From contig OZ020594.1 of the NCBI GenBank assembly GCA_963971535.1, positions 116,781,127 through 116,845,126 of the forward strand: 64,000 bases of DNA, given 5' to 3'. Within the stretch, counting starts at the first letter, position 1. The number at the start of each line of letters is the position of its first letter. Below the pieces are notes generated by a model. That model ran no database searches and had not been told where the DNA came from. It saw only the letters and a program-made list of their open reading frames with translations. Origin of the DNA: Notolepis coatsorum. Its lineage: Eukaryota; Chordata; Actinopteri; Aulopiformes; Paralepididae. Shown in pieces: positions 12,001-21,378 of the stretch. The position numbers and the translations under genes were made by a program.

Positions 12001-12871
12001 GGCAAAAGAAGGAATAAGTCAAATATCTGACCTTTACAAAGATGGGGTCTTGATACCTTTTGAGGAACTATCAATAAAACACAACATCCCAAGGAAGCAT
12101 TTTTTTAAATACTTGCAACTGAGAAGTTTCATTTCCTCTCAGCAAAACCAGTCACTGGCAATTCCTACACTTTCATCTTTAGAAAAAATTATCATCAAGA
12201 ACTGCAACAGCAAAGGCCTGTTATCAATGTTCTATAACTGGATTATATCTGGTTCAGACGAGACGTCAATATCTAGATTGGAGTCATGGAGGCTGGACTT
12301 GGGAGAGGAGATTTCAAACGAGGACTGGAACAGAGCATGCGAGGAGGCTCAGACACAAACAGCCAACACTAGCTTAAAACTACTTCAATACAAATGGCTG
12401 ATGCGGACTTATATAACCCCTGTCAAATTGAATAAATACAACAGCAACACACCAGATAGGTGCTTTAAATGTACCAAGGATCGGGGAACTTTTATACATT
12501 GTATTTGGGAATGTGACAAAATCAAGAAGTTCTGGGGGGAGGTGGTGAATAAAATCAAAGATATCCTGTCAGTGAATATCCCACTAGACTCCAAAATGAT
12601 ATTGTTACATTTATATCCAATAAATCTGAACCTGAGAACCAAACAATTTAAATTGATTGATTTTGCTATACTACAGGCAAAAAGAACAATAGCTTTCAAT
12701 TGGAAGAAAATAGACGCACCCACAATCGGTGCTTGGATTAAAAACATGGCACAATGCATGTCTATGGAGAGAATAACGTATATCCTCAGGAACAATATAG
12801 AGATTTACGAGGATATATGGAAACCATTTAATGAATATCTGAGAAGGGAAGATATAGGAGGGCTGCTATAG
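9083..12871 (+). CDS. L1 ORF2 protein: APE endonuclease plus reverse transcriptase (1262 aa)
   Basis: ORF2p nicks target DNA and primes reverse transcription of its own RNA there. The N-terminal APE-type endonuclease keeps its signature residues: N12, E41, D142 and N144 (GDFN) and S228-D229-H230 (SDH). The RT domain spans about residues 430-760 with KPGKTAGPDG, LLPKPGKT, RPISLIN, GCPQGSPLSP and the catalytic FADD at 699-702. A C-terminal Cys/His cluster (C1127, C1130, H1139, C1144) matches the L1 zinc-knuckle position. Length is normal for L1 ORF2. The start was chosen because the endonuclease begins right after it. Biochemically it looks whole, but an ORF1 partner is missing from this copy. 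Confidence 0.93.
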   Translation: MADTLIEYISWNCRGLQKLTKVKQVMNRIKQLKAKIVFLQESHLLANDTPKIQRRWPGQVFSTSYSTNARGVMTLIHRSIPFQIEEVIKDPNGRFLIIRGRLLSEHLNLINVYGPNNDDVNFYNNLFLKISTLPGKYIIAGDFNCTLDPKEDRSFGVDNTHTRCRKTLHYFIKELNLLDIWRHLNPSKKEFSCYSSTYKSYSRIDYFLISTELLPNIRGCKHNSIVISDHAAVSMVYVEPKLIHKPHKWRFQTKWMKDPKFLLFLGEQIDIYFEINTNQTSATIRWEAFKAYIRGQIISYTSRTTRERTKEIRDLESKIKMFENERFQKGQNEHLISKQLLILRTQYNEITYDKAAENVMRLKQNYYDQGEKPGRLLAWRIKKQQTERTITNIEDGNGNNIIDPLEINTTFRTFYEKLYSSEYNISEVTQTTFLDNLNIPKISEERKKNLDEQLNITEISEAIGALKPGKTAGPDGLSIDLYKHFKDKLVTPLFEMYLESFENGYLPASMKEALIILLPKPGKTNTKCENLRPISLINNDTKILSKILAKRIENVLPEIVGDDQNGFIKGRQGFHNVRRVFNILYNQKGERDTGLLSLDAEKAFDRVEWAYLFDVIDRFGFGNYFCNWIKLLHLNSVAEVLTNEVTSKPFNITRGCPQGSPLSPLLFILAIEPLAIAIRANRQLHGIEIGNNDHRIALFADDVILFLKNLDTSIPALLDIIDQFGSISGYKLNASKSSLMLLNDNERKTADQQEFPFKLSNSFTYLGIKIIPQIENIASINYDPMIDSVFKSIERWMFLPISVIGRINILKMSILPKFLYLFQNIPLAPPVKMFGKIASLISKFIWCKKCPRVRLSLLYLPFDAGGLTCPNLHWYYLAAQLRTVMFYFSKEEPPSWMGVEAYPMQLPLHLYMYSAEPKYLRKHTTHPIVLNMINIWYEVKKFMKINNSMSQFSPIWGNVSFKPGKLDAGFKLWAKEGISQISDLYKDGVLIPFEELSIKHNIPRKHFFKYLQLRSFISSQQNQSLAIPTLSSLEKIIIKNCNSKGLLSMFYNWIISGSDETSISRLESWRLDLGEEISNEDWNRACEEAQTQTANTSLKLLQYKWLMRTYITPVKLNKYNSNTPDRCFKCTKDRGTFIHCIWECDKIKKFWGEVVNKIKDILSVNIPLDSKMILLHLYPINLNLRTKQFKLIDFAILQAKRTIAFNWKKIDAPTIGAWIKNMAQCMSMERITYILRNNIEIYEDIWKPFNEYLRREDIGGLL

Positions 12872-13826
12872 GATGAGTCCCCCCGCTCTCTCCCGCGGTC
12901 AGCCGTGACCCGGACCCCGGGAGAGACCGGAGACACGTCAGTGAAGGTGTTGTAAAGATGTCATTTATTTTTATTTATTTTCATTTTTATGTACATTTTC
13001 TTTTCCTCTTTTCAATTATTTATATTTGTGTACGAGCTATTCTAATGGAGGTACAAATGAATGTACATATTATTTCTGTATGAGAACAGTAAAAACAAAA
13101 CCAAAGATGCTAAGAGAGAGAAAAGGGGAGGGGGGAGGGGGGTATGTGGGTATATGTATAATCTTGTGGAGAAAAGGAATTAAGAATAACTGACTACAAT
13201 GAAAACCTGAAATGTGTACTGAAAAACCCAACAAAAATATTGTACTAGAAGAAAAGGGAGGTTTAAAGGAAATAGAAGGATACAGGAGGAAGGAGGTTCA
13301 AGAAGCATATTCAGGTTCTATAGAAGCATATTTACCTGAGTCCGAATTTAATTTTTTTTAGAGCAAGTATTATAATTTGATATGATGGTTTAAGGACGAC
13401 ATACACTAAGTATTAGTACCAACTATCTGGGAAATCAACTGATGTGGGATTAATAGCCAAGGATGATGGGGTATATATGTATGTAAAACAAAATGCAAGG
13501 TAAACTGAGGTAAAAACTTTTCTATATATCCCTGTTCAAGGAAGATATACATATCGTCATTGGATTTTGTACAGACCAACGAATGTGCGATTACTATTCA
13601 AAGAATGACTTGGTCAATAATTGTATATACTCTTCTTTCTGCAAGAACGATATTTTTGTATATTTTTTTATTTTCTCTTTATGGTTTAGGCCTGTATAAG
13701 GGCGATATACACTGTCTGTGTAACCTGAAAAGCCAAACGGTGGAAGATTGACAATCAAAGATGTTATTATTTGTATGTTTGTGAATATAAATGCAAATAA
13801 AAATTGAGTTTAAAAAAAAAAAAAAA
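12872..13826 (+). other. L1 3' UTR and poly(A) tail
   Basis: Non-coding AT-rich sequence with a G-rich patch (13124-13142), AATAAA at 13796 and a run of A at 13812-13826. A G-rich 3' UTR patch is common in L1s. Confidence 0.7.
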
Positions 13827-13896
13827 TGGAAATGTATGGTTGAAACATGCAAACGTTCAAACGCACACACACTAATAAGCATTGGAGGCTTTTAAC

Positions 13897-14486
13897 CAGG
13901 GCCGGACTGGGGAAATCATTCAGGCCAGGAAATATAGTGCAGAATATAGCCCCAGTCAGGCCACTTTTTAAGCAGGGGGTCTGGGGGTCCCCCACCAGGA
14001 AATGTTTTGTTACAAAGGCCATGTTTAGACGGAGAGAGTCTCAACAGAAACCGCAGAAGTCGTCTTGCGATCTCACTTTTAATTTTGCGTTTAGACTAGT
14101 GTTTTGGGAGGGAATTCTTCGTGCAGACAAGGCTGTAAAAGTGTAGTCGACTCGAGACGACGGAGCCCCGCTAACCCATACGCTACACTGCCTCAGGCCG
14201 TTGAGACAACCAGGCATGCTGTGAAGACCCGCCCTACTCTGTCTCTGATTCGCAGACTGTGGGTGGGGGAATGTGATTGGACCAAAGCAGAGTCACTCAC
14301 AGACAGTGGCTCCAGTCACTAGTTGTGATAGCCGCTGGACTGATTCTTGTGTATTTAAAAGTACTGCCAATGTAGCCTTCAGGTGATCTCCGTGGATAGA
14401 ATCAGACATGCTTGTTCGCTTTGTTTACGCTTCTAGGCTACTGGCGCATGCCTCTGACGTAAGCAGTACGCGACGAGAGCCTTGAG
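13897..14486. repeat. hAT-like interspersed repeat
   Basis: Starts CAGGGCCGGACTGGGG, like hAT termini, followed by non-coding sequence with no transposase. Its right end is not found. Short frames here have no recognisable domain. Confidence 0.35.
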
Positions 14487-14785
14487 AACGAAAGGTTATC
14501 CTATAACCTAGTTATATGAATACTGGCTGAGCGTCTTGCTCTTCGCCATAATGAGATATCTCTTATCTCCAGCACCTACTGTGCTCATGAACAAAACAAA
14601 TGCACCCAAGCACCTGACCAGGCCACGCCCCGGCGTCCTCCTATAAGACGCCGGACATGGTCACACTCCCCCTTCCTCAGAAAAAAAGTTTCCAACGTGA
14701 AAACCCAACCAAGGGACCTCAGGGCGCTAAGAGCGAGACGCTCAGCCAATATTCATATAACTAGGTTATAGGATAACCTTTCGTT
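14487..14785. repeat. Inverted-repeat unit, copy 1 (299 bp)
   Basis: Ends in inverted repeats of about 40 bp: AACGAAAGGTTATCCTATAA at the left and its complement at the right. Inside is CCACGCCCC followed by CCTATAAGACG, a GC-box/TATA-like pair. The same architecture recurs at 45584-45880. I suspect ends of a DIRS/tyrosine-recombinase type retroelement, because fish repeats with this kind of ACGAAAGGTTA end are abundant, but the class is not proven. Confidence 0.5.
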
Positions 14786-15300
14786 ATATAGCATTACTGG
14801 CAATCGCGTCTCGCTCTTCGCCATAATGAGATATGGGGCAGAGCAGACGCGGGGCCCGACAAGTGTACCCCCTGAGGACCCGCAAGCCCTACTACCAGGG
14901 GGGGGGAGTCCCATCCACCCGCCCGTCCTAGTGAAGGGGGGGGCGGCAGTCAACTCCACCAAAATGCGAAAAACGCAGGGGAGGTCCCAGACCTCAGAAC
15001 CGCCTGGGAGACAGAACCCCCAGTCATGTCCATGAGGTAAAACTTGACGAAAGGACCCGGGGAGGACCAGGAGGCCGCAGCACAGATGTCCTCCACCGAG
15101 GCCCCCCCTAAAGTGCGCCCTGACACCCCCAGGGGGGGCCTGTCCAGCCAACGTGTAGCAAAAGGGCAATGCCCTCGCACAACCAATGTGACAGGCGCTG
15201 CTCGGACAGTGCCTTACCAGCGCGAGGGCCACCGTAACAAACAAAAAGTTGATCGGCAGCCCTGAGATCCAGAGTCCGACTGAGGTAAACCCCCAAAGCA
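14786..15300 (+). repeat. GC-rich body following IR unit copy 1
   Basis: Similar to the reverse complement of the region left of 45584: both contain a block of the form CGAC-AA-GTGTACCCC-CTGAGG followed by C-rich text. No protein domain is recognised in any frame. It ends where the hairpin repeat family at 15300 begins. Confidence 0.45.
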
Positions 15301-15590
15301 ACTTCGAAAGAGAGCGACTTCGAAAGAGTCGCCAAGCTTAACCAGTTGGAAACAAGGCAGACAGTAATACAATTAGCAATCAATCAATTCAATAATCCAC
15401 GCTCACTTAAAACAGCGCACCTCCCAGCTGCTTCTATAGAAAGTAGGTTAAAAAAAAAAAAAAAAAAAAAATCCCTCTTATAGGGCAAAGAAAACGTCTT
15501 TTTTCCCCTATAGGGCAATGAAAACGTTTGTTTTTGTTTTACCTACTTTCTATAGAAGCATCTAAGAATGAAGTTCTATAGAAAGTAGGT
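15300..15590 (+). repeat. Hairpin-MITE family fragments
   Basis: 15300-15448 matches the right arm of the palindrome at 16053-16406, ending CTTCTATAGAAAGTAGGTT. 15541-15590 is a miniature hairpin made of the two termini alone (ACCTACTTTCTATAGAAG and its complement) around a 13-bp loop. Two TATAGGGCAA-GAAAACG blocks lie between them. Confidence 0.6.
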
Positions 15591-16052
15591 TAACGACCAC
15601 CCCTAGGCATGGTCTAATTCTCACAACCCACTCCTGCACGTGATGTAATGCTTTATTATACAACGGCATGCAAATTTCTCGATTCTGATTGGCTGAAACA
15701 GTCAACTTACACGTGGGTATTTTTCATAACCCAACGCTCTTGGTCCCAGGACCCGCCCACAACCGAATTACTATCAATGCGCATTCGTGGTTTTAGGAAT
15801 GAAAGCAAGATGGCAGCAAGCCGGACAGGAAACATTACGAAAGGATAATGGTGATAGGGTCATAAAGACTAAATGAAAAACTATTCTGTCACTGCGAATG
15901 TCTTAGTTGCTTAAACAATGTTGGATGATGTAATTGTAATTGTCATTGTGGAACAAAATTTTAATCGCAGGAATTGATTGATTGATTAATTGCAATATTT
16001 TTTTTATTAAATTTTAATTTAATTTAATTTAAAAAATATATATATATTTTTT
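15591..16052. other. No gene recognised
   Basis: AT-rich stretch with a possible CCAAT-like TGATTGGCTG at 15687 and a terminal TA-rich tract. No convincing coding or RNA signal. Confidence 0.4.
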
Positions 16053-16406
16053 ACCTACTTTCTATAGAAGCAGCTGGGAGGTGCGCTGTTTTAAGTGAGC
16101 GTGGACTATTGAATTGATTGATTGATTGCTAATTTTATTACTGTCCGCCTTGTTTCCAACTGGTTAAGTTTAGGCCCTCTTTCGAAGTTGGTTAAGGTTA
16201 GAGTTTGTCTTTAGAGCAGGGCAATAGACCACCAGCCCTGATTCCAAACTCTAACCCTAACCAACTTCGAAAGAGGGCCTAAACTTAACCAGTTGGAAAC
16301 AAGGCGGACAGTAATAAAATTAGCAATCAATCAATCAATCAATCAATTCAATAACCCACGCTCACTTAAAACAGCGCACCTCCCAGCTGCTTCTATAGAA
16401 AGTAGG
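16053..16406. mobile_element. Near-perfect hairpin MITE (354 bp)
   Basis: Two arms of about 150 bp form a palindrome: starts ACCTACTTTCTATAGAAGCA and ends with the complement. The centre lies near 16230. It contains (TTGA/TCAA)n in both arms. No coding capacity; the transposon superfamily is not evident. Confidence 0.7.
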
Positions 16407-16617
16407 CAAAAAATAATAATCTTATAGGGCAAAGAAAACTTTTTTCCCCCCTATAGGGCAAAGAAAGAAGGTTTACATAGCTTTCATTTCTGCCTATATG
16501 TGGGAAGGCCAGGACAGCATAAATTAAGAAACATGATTTAAGTTGACAAACCTCTGCCGCTACAATCTAATGATAATCTAAATATGTGCAACAAGGAGAG
16601 ACAGGGACAGAATTAAT

Positions 16618-16860
16618 GAATGAAAACTTTATTTAACAGATTGCAGAATGGGTACAATACAGTACGGCTCAATACACAAAATGTTTAAGGGGATGCAGAG
16701 CAGAGAAAGACGTTTGTCTTGTTTACATCAGGGTCCCCCATTTTCAATTCATAATGACATACATGACATTTATGACAGGGACATACATGACATACAGGTA
16801 TATAGTACCGTTACATTTGTGACATACGATATGCAAATATACAGTAAGGAACCTGACGCA
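16618..16860 (-). repeat. LINE/SINE 3'-tail repeat
   Basis: Reverse complement of the repeat at 29340-29647: contains TTGCAGAATGGGTACAATAC and CAGGGTCCCCCATTTTCAAT. On this strand it ends in (ATTC)-type sequence at 16612-16620. Confidence 0.65.
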
Positions 16861-17002
16861 AACTTTGCCATCACAACCATTGAACTATTATAATAGCTTT
16901 ACTATTATAATCTAAATCTGTGCAATATTCATGTTTATTTAGTGATATTCATGTTTATTGATTCAACATAGCTTTATCTTTGATAATGTATGACAGGCTT
17001 TT

Positions 17003-17146
17003 GCCCCGACCGGGATTCGAACACGGCTGCACGAGAGCAGTTCAGCTCCTTGGACAGCGTGACAAATGCACCCATTTCATTGGCTGTCAGTCTGTTACAC
17101 CTATACACGGCTGGCCCGCGCGAACCAGCTGAGCTAAACAGACCTT
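17003..17146 (-). repeat. tRNA-derived sequence with widely spaced A and B boxes
   Basis: The minus strand has an A-box-like TTAGCTCAGCTGGTTCGCG near 17140 and a B-box GTTCGAATCCCGGTCGGGG near 17010. They are about 110 nt apart instead of the usual 30-60. This fits a tRNA pseudogene with an internal insertion or the head of a tRNA-derived SINE; an ordinary tRNA fold is not possible at this spacing. Confidence 0.5.
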
Positions 17147-17629
17147 AATGAATTGCTACTGACTAATCCATCATTTACACTTTTCAAGTGCCAATTGCGG
17201 TTGTCGCCCATTATTGGCATTAATAAATCAGATGTCATGCTAATATGTCATGTTCTACAGTAGGACTTGATACCCATTAATGATACCCATTAAAACAAGT
17301 CATTCGAATAATAGAAGCCTACTTTGCTGGAACGATTAATTTCAAACGTATACAGCGTGTGTGTGCGTGTATTATTTTGTGTGTGCGCTCGCACGTTGAG
17401 GCTCGCTCTCCACGCATTATTTTTACCTGAGTAACGCCCCCGTTGATGACGGAGACGGTGGAATGTTGGTTCTGCTTAAATGGGTGTAAACGCGGGGTGG
17501 TTCGCCAGAGAGCACCAAGGTTCAGAGGGTTCAGAACGGAGCTGGAGCTTGAACCGGAGCCCGGGCGGTTTAAAAGGGCTAACAGAGAAACAAGGTTAGA
17601 GCTAGGAATAATAACACCAGCAGGTTAGC

Positions 17630-17915
17630 AAGGCTTTAGGTTGAGTCGTCGTACCTAGGTAGCTATTAACACTACGACGAGGTCTGGTCAGGATCTGCAG
17701 GTAGATGTACTGTCTTGCTGATCAGGGGATGAGGTACAGTCGTGTTGAGTGAAGAGCTTGGCAGCGTGTGAATCAGGGGAAGGGGTGCTGCCCATATATG
17801 GGTGTGAGGCTTCCGTTGTGAATGTGGGAGAGGATGAGGAGGAGTGAAGAAGGTGTGGGGCTTCCGTGTTGAATGTGGGGGAGGAGTGAAGAAGGCTCTC
17901 GCCGTGATTATGACA
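17630..17915 (+). repeat. Interspersed repeat of unknown class (inverted copy at 63690-64000)
   Basis: Shares GGCAGCGTGTGAA, GTGCTGCCCATATA, GAGGCTTCCGTTGTGA and AGGAGTGAAGAAGG with the reverse complement of 63690-64000. Within the copy the GAGGAGTGAAGAAGG block is repeated. It has no coding potential. Confidence 0.6.
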
Positions 17916-18179
17916 TTTATGACTTTACTGTCCTATACTGTAATCATAATAATCATAACTACCTGCCTCATACTATAGTCTACCCATATAACTCTGTATG
18001 ATAGCATGTACAATAGTGCTGGATATACCATATATATTCATTATTTCCATATATATCTACATCTGTCTGTACAAACCGGCATATAATCCTTTTTACATAA
18101 TGTAGATACTATATATATTATATATTCTGTACATATCCCTTACCTATACTCTTGCTAGTTACACTGCTGGCCAGTATGA

Positions 18180-18255
18180 ATTACTGATTAGCACTATTAC
18201 TATTATTAAGCGCCTTGGGTTTCCTGAAAGGCACTATATAAATTTAAGAAATTAT
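18180..18255 (+). repeat. L2/SINE-type 3' tail
   Basis: Contains AAGCGCCTTGGGTTTCCTGA then AAAGGCACTATATAAATTTA and an (ATT)n end, the stem-loop tail shared by fish L2-like LINEs and their SINEs. Confidence 0.65.
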
Positions 18256-18279
18256 TATTACTCAGTAGTATTCATTTAT

Positions 18280-18442
18280 ATATTTAATATCCAGTTTAAT
18301 CACCTGTACATTGTATATTACTACTGCACTTTACTGTTACATTTGCACTCTGGTTGGATACCAAACCTCTTTATATCATACTGTACTTATGCTGTATGAT
18401 GACAACACATTTGAATCTAATCTAATGTAATGTTGTGTTGTT
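18280..18442 (+). repeat. LINE 3' UTR fragment
   Basis: CTGTACATTGTATATTACTA, then TTTGCACTCTGGTTGGATAC and a (TCTAA)n-like tail, the common 3' end of 5'-truncated fish LINEs. A related 3' UTR lies at 63040-63338. Confidence 0.55.
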
Positions 18443-19851
18443 TGTCTCCTGCAGGAAGGAGCTTCTTAAGAACGTGTCGTTCACAGCAGCAGGACAAACC
18501 GTTGTTCTGGTAAATCCCTGCAACAGCAGATCTGTCCATTAAAACTGTAAAGCAGCCTGTTACCTGGTTTGTTTTTCCAGCCCGACACATAGGTTTGTGA
18601 GTGGGTGAGTGTACTGCCCTCTGCTGGATAAAAAAAGTATATAATGTAAATTCAGGTTATACATGGTGACATTCTCTAGTGGTAAATGTGCAGAAGACAT
18701 CTGGAGGGCCAGGGTGTCAACATTGAACAGTATTAAGTGGTCATCCTTTGTGAAATAGTTCAGCTTTTGCTCAATAATGCTTTGGAACAGGAGATTTTTG
18801 AAATATCAAGTCAAGATGATATGCTGACCAGATTGCTCCAATGTCTGACTGAAGATGAGAAACACTGTTTGCTAATCATCCAAAAACGTTACATAAATTA
18901 ACAGTTTATGAGTATTTCAAACGTTTTGGATTGATTGTAAACTATTTAGATAAAGTTTCACAATGTAAAATCCAGTTTTTTGCACTGTTGGTCGCTTATT
19001 TCACACTGTATTGAATACCATTGATCCCAATTCAGTTCATTTCAAACCTTTATTTTAACTATTAAAAAGTTCAGATTGCCTTCATTCGCAGCGATGTTGG
19101 GTATAACAAGAAATATTTTAACCTTCGTGAACCCCACTAAAACACTGCACACGGTGTACCCTTCGGGACGTTTTATGTCCCATGTACTTTACATGTAATA
19201 TATATATATTTACTTATGAATTTCTTTTACATTTTTTTTTATGAATACCATTATTAACTTCAGTCCTCAACATACATATAACATATTCATTCATTTTCAG
19301 GATTTTAACCCCTTAAATACCAGTTTGTGTGATTGAAGCGTGGCTTATTTTCAAGACAAAAAACACTAAGGGTTCATTATTTTCCATCCCATAAATGCTA
19401 ATGTCATTTTTTTGGGGGTGGGATTATGAGAGCCTGGAGTGTCGAAGATTGGCAAAAAAAATAAGTTTGATACATAAAAATGTTTTGTGCAGTGACAGTG
19501 TAAAACACGTCCCTATTGACTCTCATGTTAAACACGCTTTATTAAAAACGACGCCATTGCAGATTGAATTTAGATTTTTATAATTTTTTTCATCTAGGCC
19601 CTTTTATGGGCATTTACATATGCATGATTACACATTTTTTTCAAGATGGCCGCATTGCGTCATCTATTTTCCGGCGGCCACAGCTTGTGTGTTTACTGCT
19701 TATATCCTGCATACCGTTCAAAAAATATTTTTATCTAAAATGATTTGAGAATGTTTTATGGAGGCCTTAGTGTGGTGTGCATGTGTGTGTTGAGAAATTA
19801 TGCATGTGGTCATTTGCAGCCATTATGTGAAAATGGCTAGTACACTGTACT

Positions 19852-21270
19852 TGTAACTGAGGGGTACAATTCCCTGACTGTATTACTAGATATGATACTT
19901 ACTACTTAATATTCTGCCACCCAGTACACGGCATAAATATATTATGATGAACACTGTCACGTAGATGAAACGGATCCAACACAAATGTACGAATTAGAAA
20001 TAGGTCTTTATTTCTACACAGCGATGGTGTGTAGAGCAAGCACTTAATCAAATCAATCACATTTATGAATGGAATTAGTATGCACTTTTATGGCAAGAGT
20101 ATTCATCGGTATATCAATAGAGAATGTCCAATCTCTGAAGGCGCAGGTGGTACATATACGACCTGGAATAGTTTAAGGAATAACAGCAATGATACTTTAA
20201 TGATTATATACTGGACACACTAGGGGGGGGTTAATCCGGTCGCTTGTAAGCCGACAGGAGTAGGAGGGGGGGGGGGGTAGAATCCGGCTGCCTCATCCGG
20301 CCAAGGGTATCCCAGGTGAACCCACTGTAGTGCCGTTCAATGCGCCGGCGATCCTTGGACCACAGATGAAAGCAGGTGGACTCTTTGTGGGCCGGCGTTC
20401 TCCGGTCCACGGAGGAGAGACGTGAAGCGACCTCGTCTTGCAGAGCGTCTCCTCACCTTGCGTCCTCTCCAGGGGGGGGGTTCCAACACACGGCAGTGTC
20501 GGGGGTCTTTATCCATGGAATAATCAAAGTATACAAAGCATAATCCGTGCCTGGGAAGGCGGGCTGTCGTCGGTAGAATAATCCGGTATACAGGTCCACT
20601 CGCTCGTCGGCTCTGGGGCTCCTCGGGTGCAGCTTCACGTGGGGTCAACCACCCTGGATAAGCAGCCAGTTCTCTGCCCGAAACGATGGGGTACTGACTA
20701 CGGTAGTATTCTCACCGCACGAAGCACTATATATTAACAGACTATTATTAGCTTAATAGACTACGTCCAACTCGACGATATAGTGCCAAATATGACTATT
20801 CAAATATTAATATACACGATGTCTCAATACCGATGGTAGGCGAACTTGGCCTTACTCCCACACGTGGCGTCGCGGGGAGGCTTTACGTCTGTGACTCTAT
20901 TGGAGGGTAAGAAACTGGACTGAAAAGAAAGTCCTACTTTAGTAGCGCAGTATATATACGCACTATGAACAAATAGTCCCATTAGTGGTGCGGTAGTCAG
21001 ATTCCTATGCGGAACTAGGACTTGTTCGTACATGTGGAGCGGTACGTTTGAACTGGGTCTGAGGGGTATGGCAGCCTGGCACCAAGGTCTCGACCAATAG
21101 TAGAATGGAGACTATTATGGGATGTTCAGTAGGCTAGAATGGATATTCAATGCATATTGTACAAGGAATATACAAGGGATATCAGGGAATATTAGAGAAT
21201 ATACAAATACAATTAAATATATATATATAAATAAATATATATATTCGGTTTAATCTGGCCCTTCACAACA
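19852..21270 (-). repeat. BEL element 3' LTR
   Basis: Begins TGTAACTGAGGGGTACAATT and ends CCTTCACAACA on the plus strand (TG...CA). Nearly identical to 26427-27861. Confidence 0.9.
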
Positions 21271-21378
21271 GCCACCCCCTGATTGGTCCCAGACCTAATC
21301 AGTTAAACAGAGACAGATTAATCGCGTTGTCTATTTACACATAAGGGTTTGCTGTAGGGGTCAGTCAACTTCACAAAG

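Larger units (their letters stand above)
8780..13826 (+). mobile_element. L1-clade LINE with uninterrupted ORF2, ORF1 absent
   Basis: Consists of a short leader, a full ORF2 (9083-12871), a 3' UTR of about 0.94 kb, AATAAA at 13796 and a poly(A) tail (13812-13826). The left end is a guess: no ORF1-like coiled-coil/RRM protein is found in the 1.2 kb before ORF2, and a 76-codon frame at 8846-9076 resembles nothing. ATGGAAATG follows the poly(A) and also occurs at 7838, a weak target-site candidate that would make the insertion about 6 kb. The open ORF2 suggests a recent insertion. Confidence 0.75.

Noticed and set aside
14753-15301. 182-codon minus-strand frame in the GC-rich body
   Set aside because: No motif; high GC lengthens chance frames. 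The matching region at 45100-45583 does not preserve an equivalent frame that I can see.
18455-18542. A possible terminal exon on the plus strand (acceptor TTTGTCTCCTGCAG, then KELLKNVSFTAAGQTVVLVN and a stop)
   Set aside because: The acceptor is good and the peptide is plausible, but I recognise no protein, there is no companion exon, and it sits right after a LINE tail. Too little to annotate; RNA-seq would settle it.
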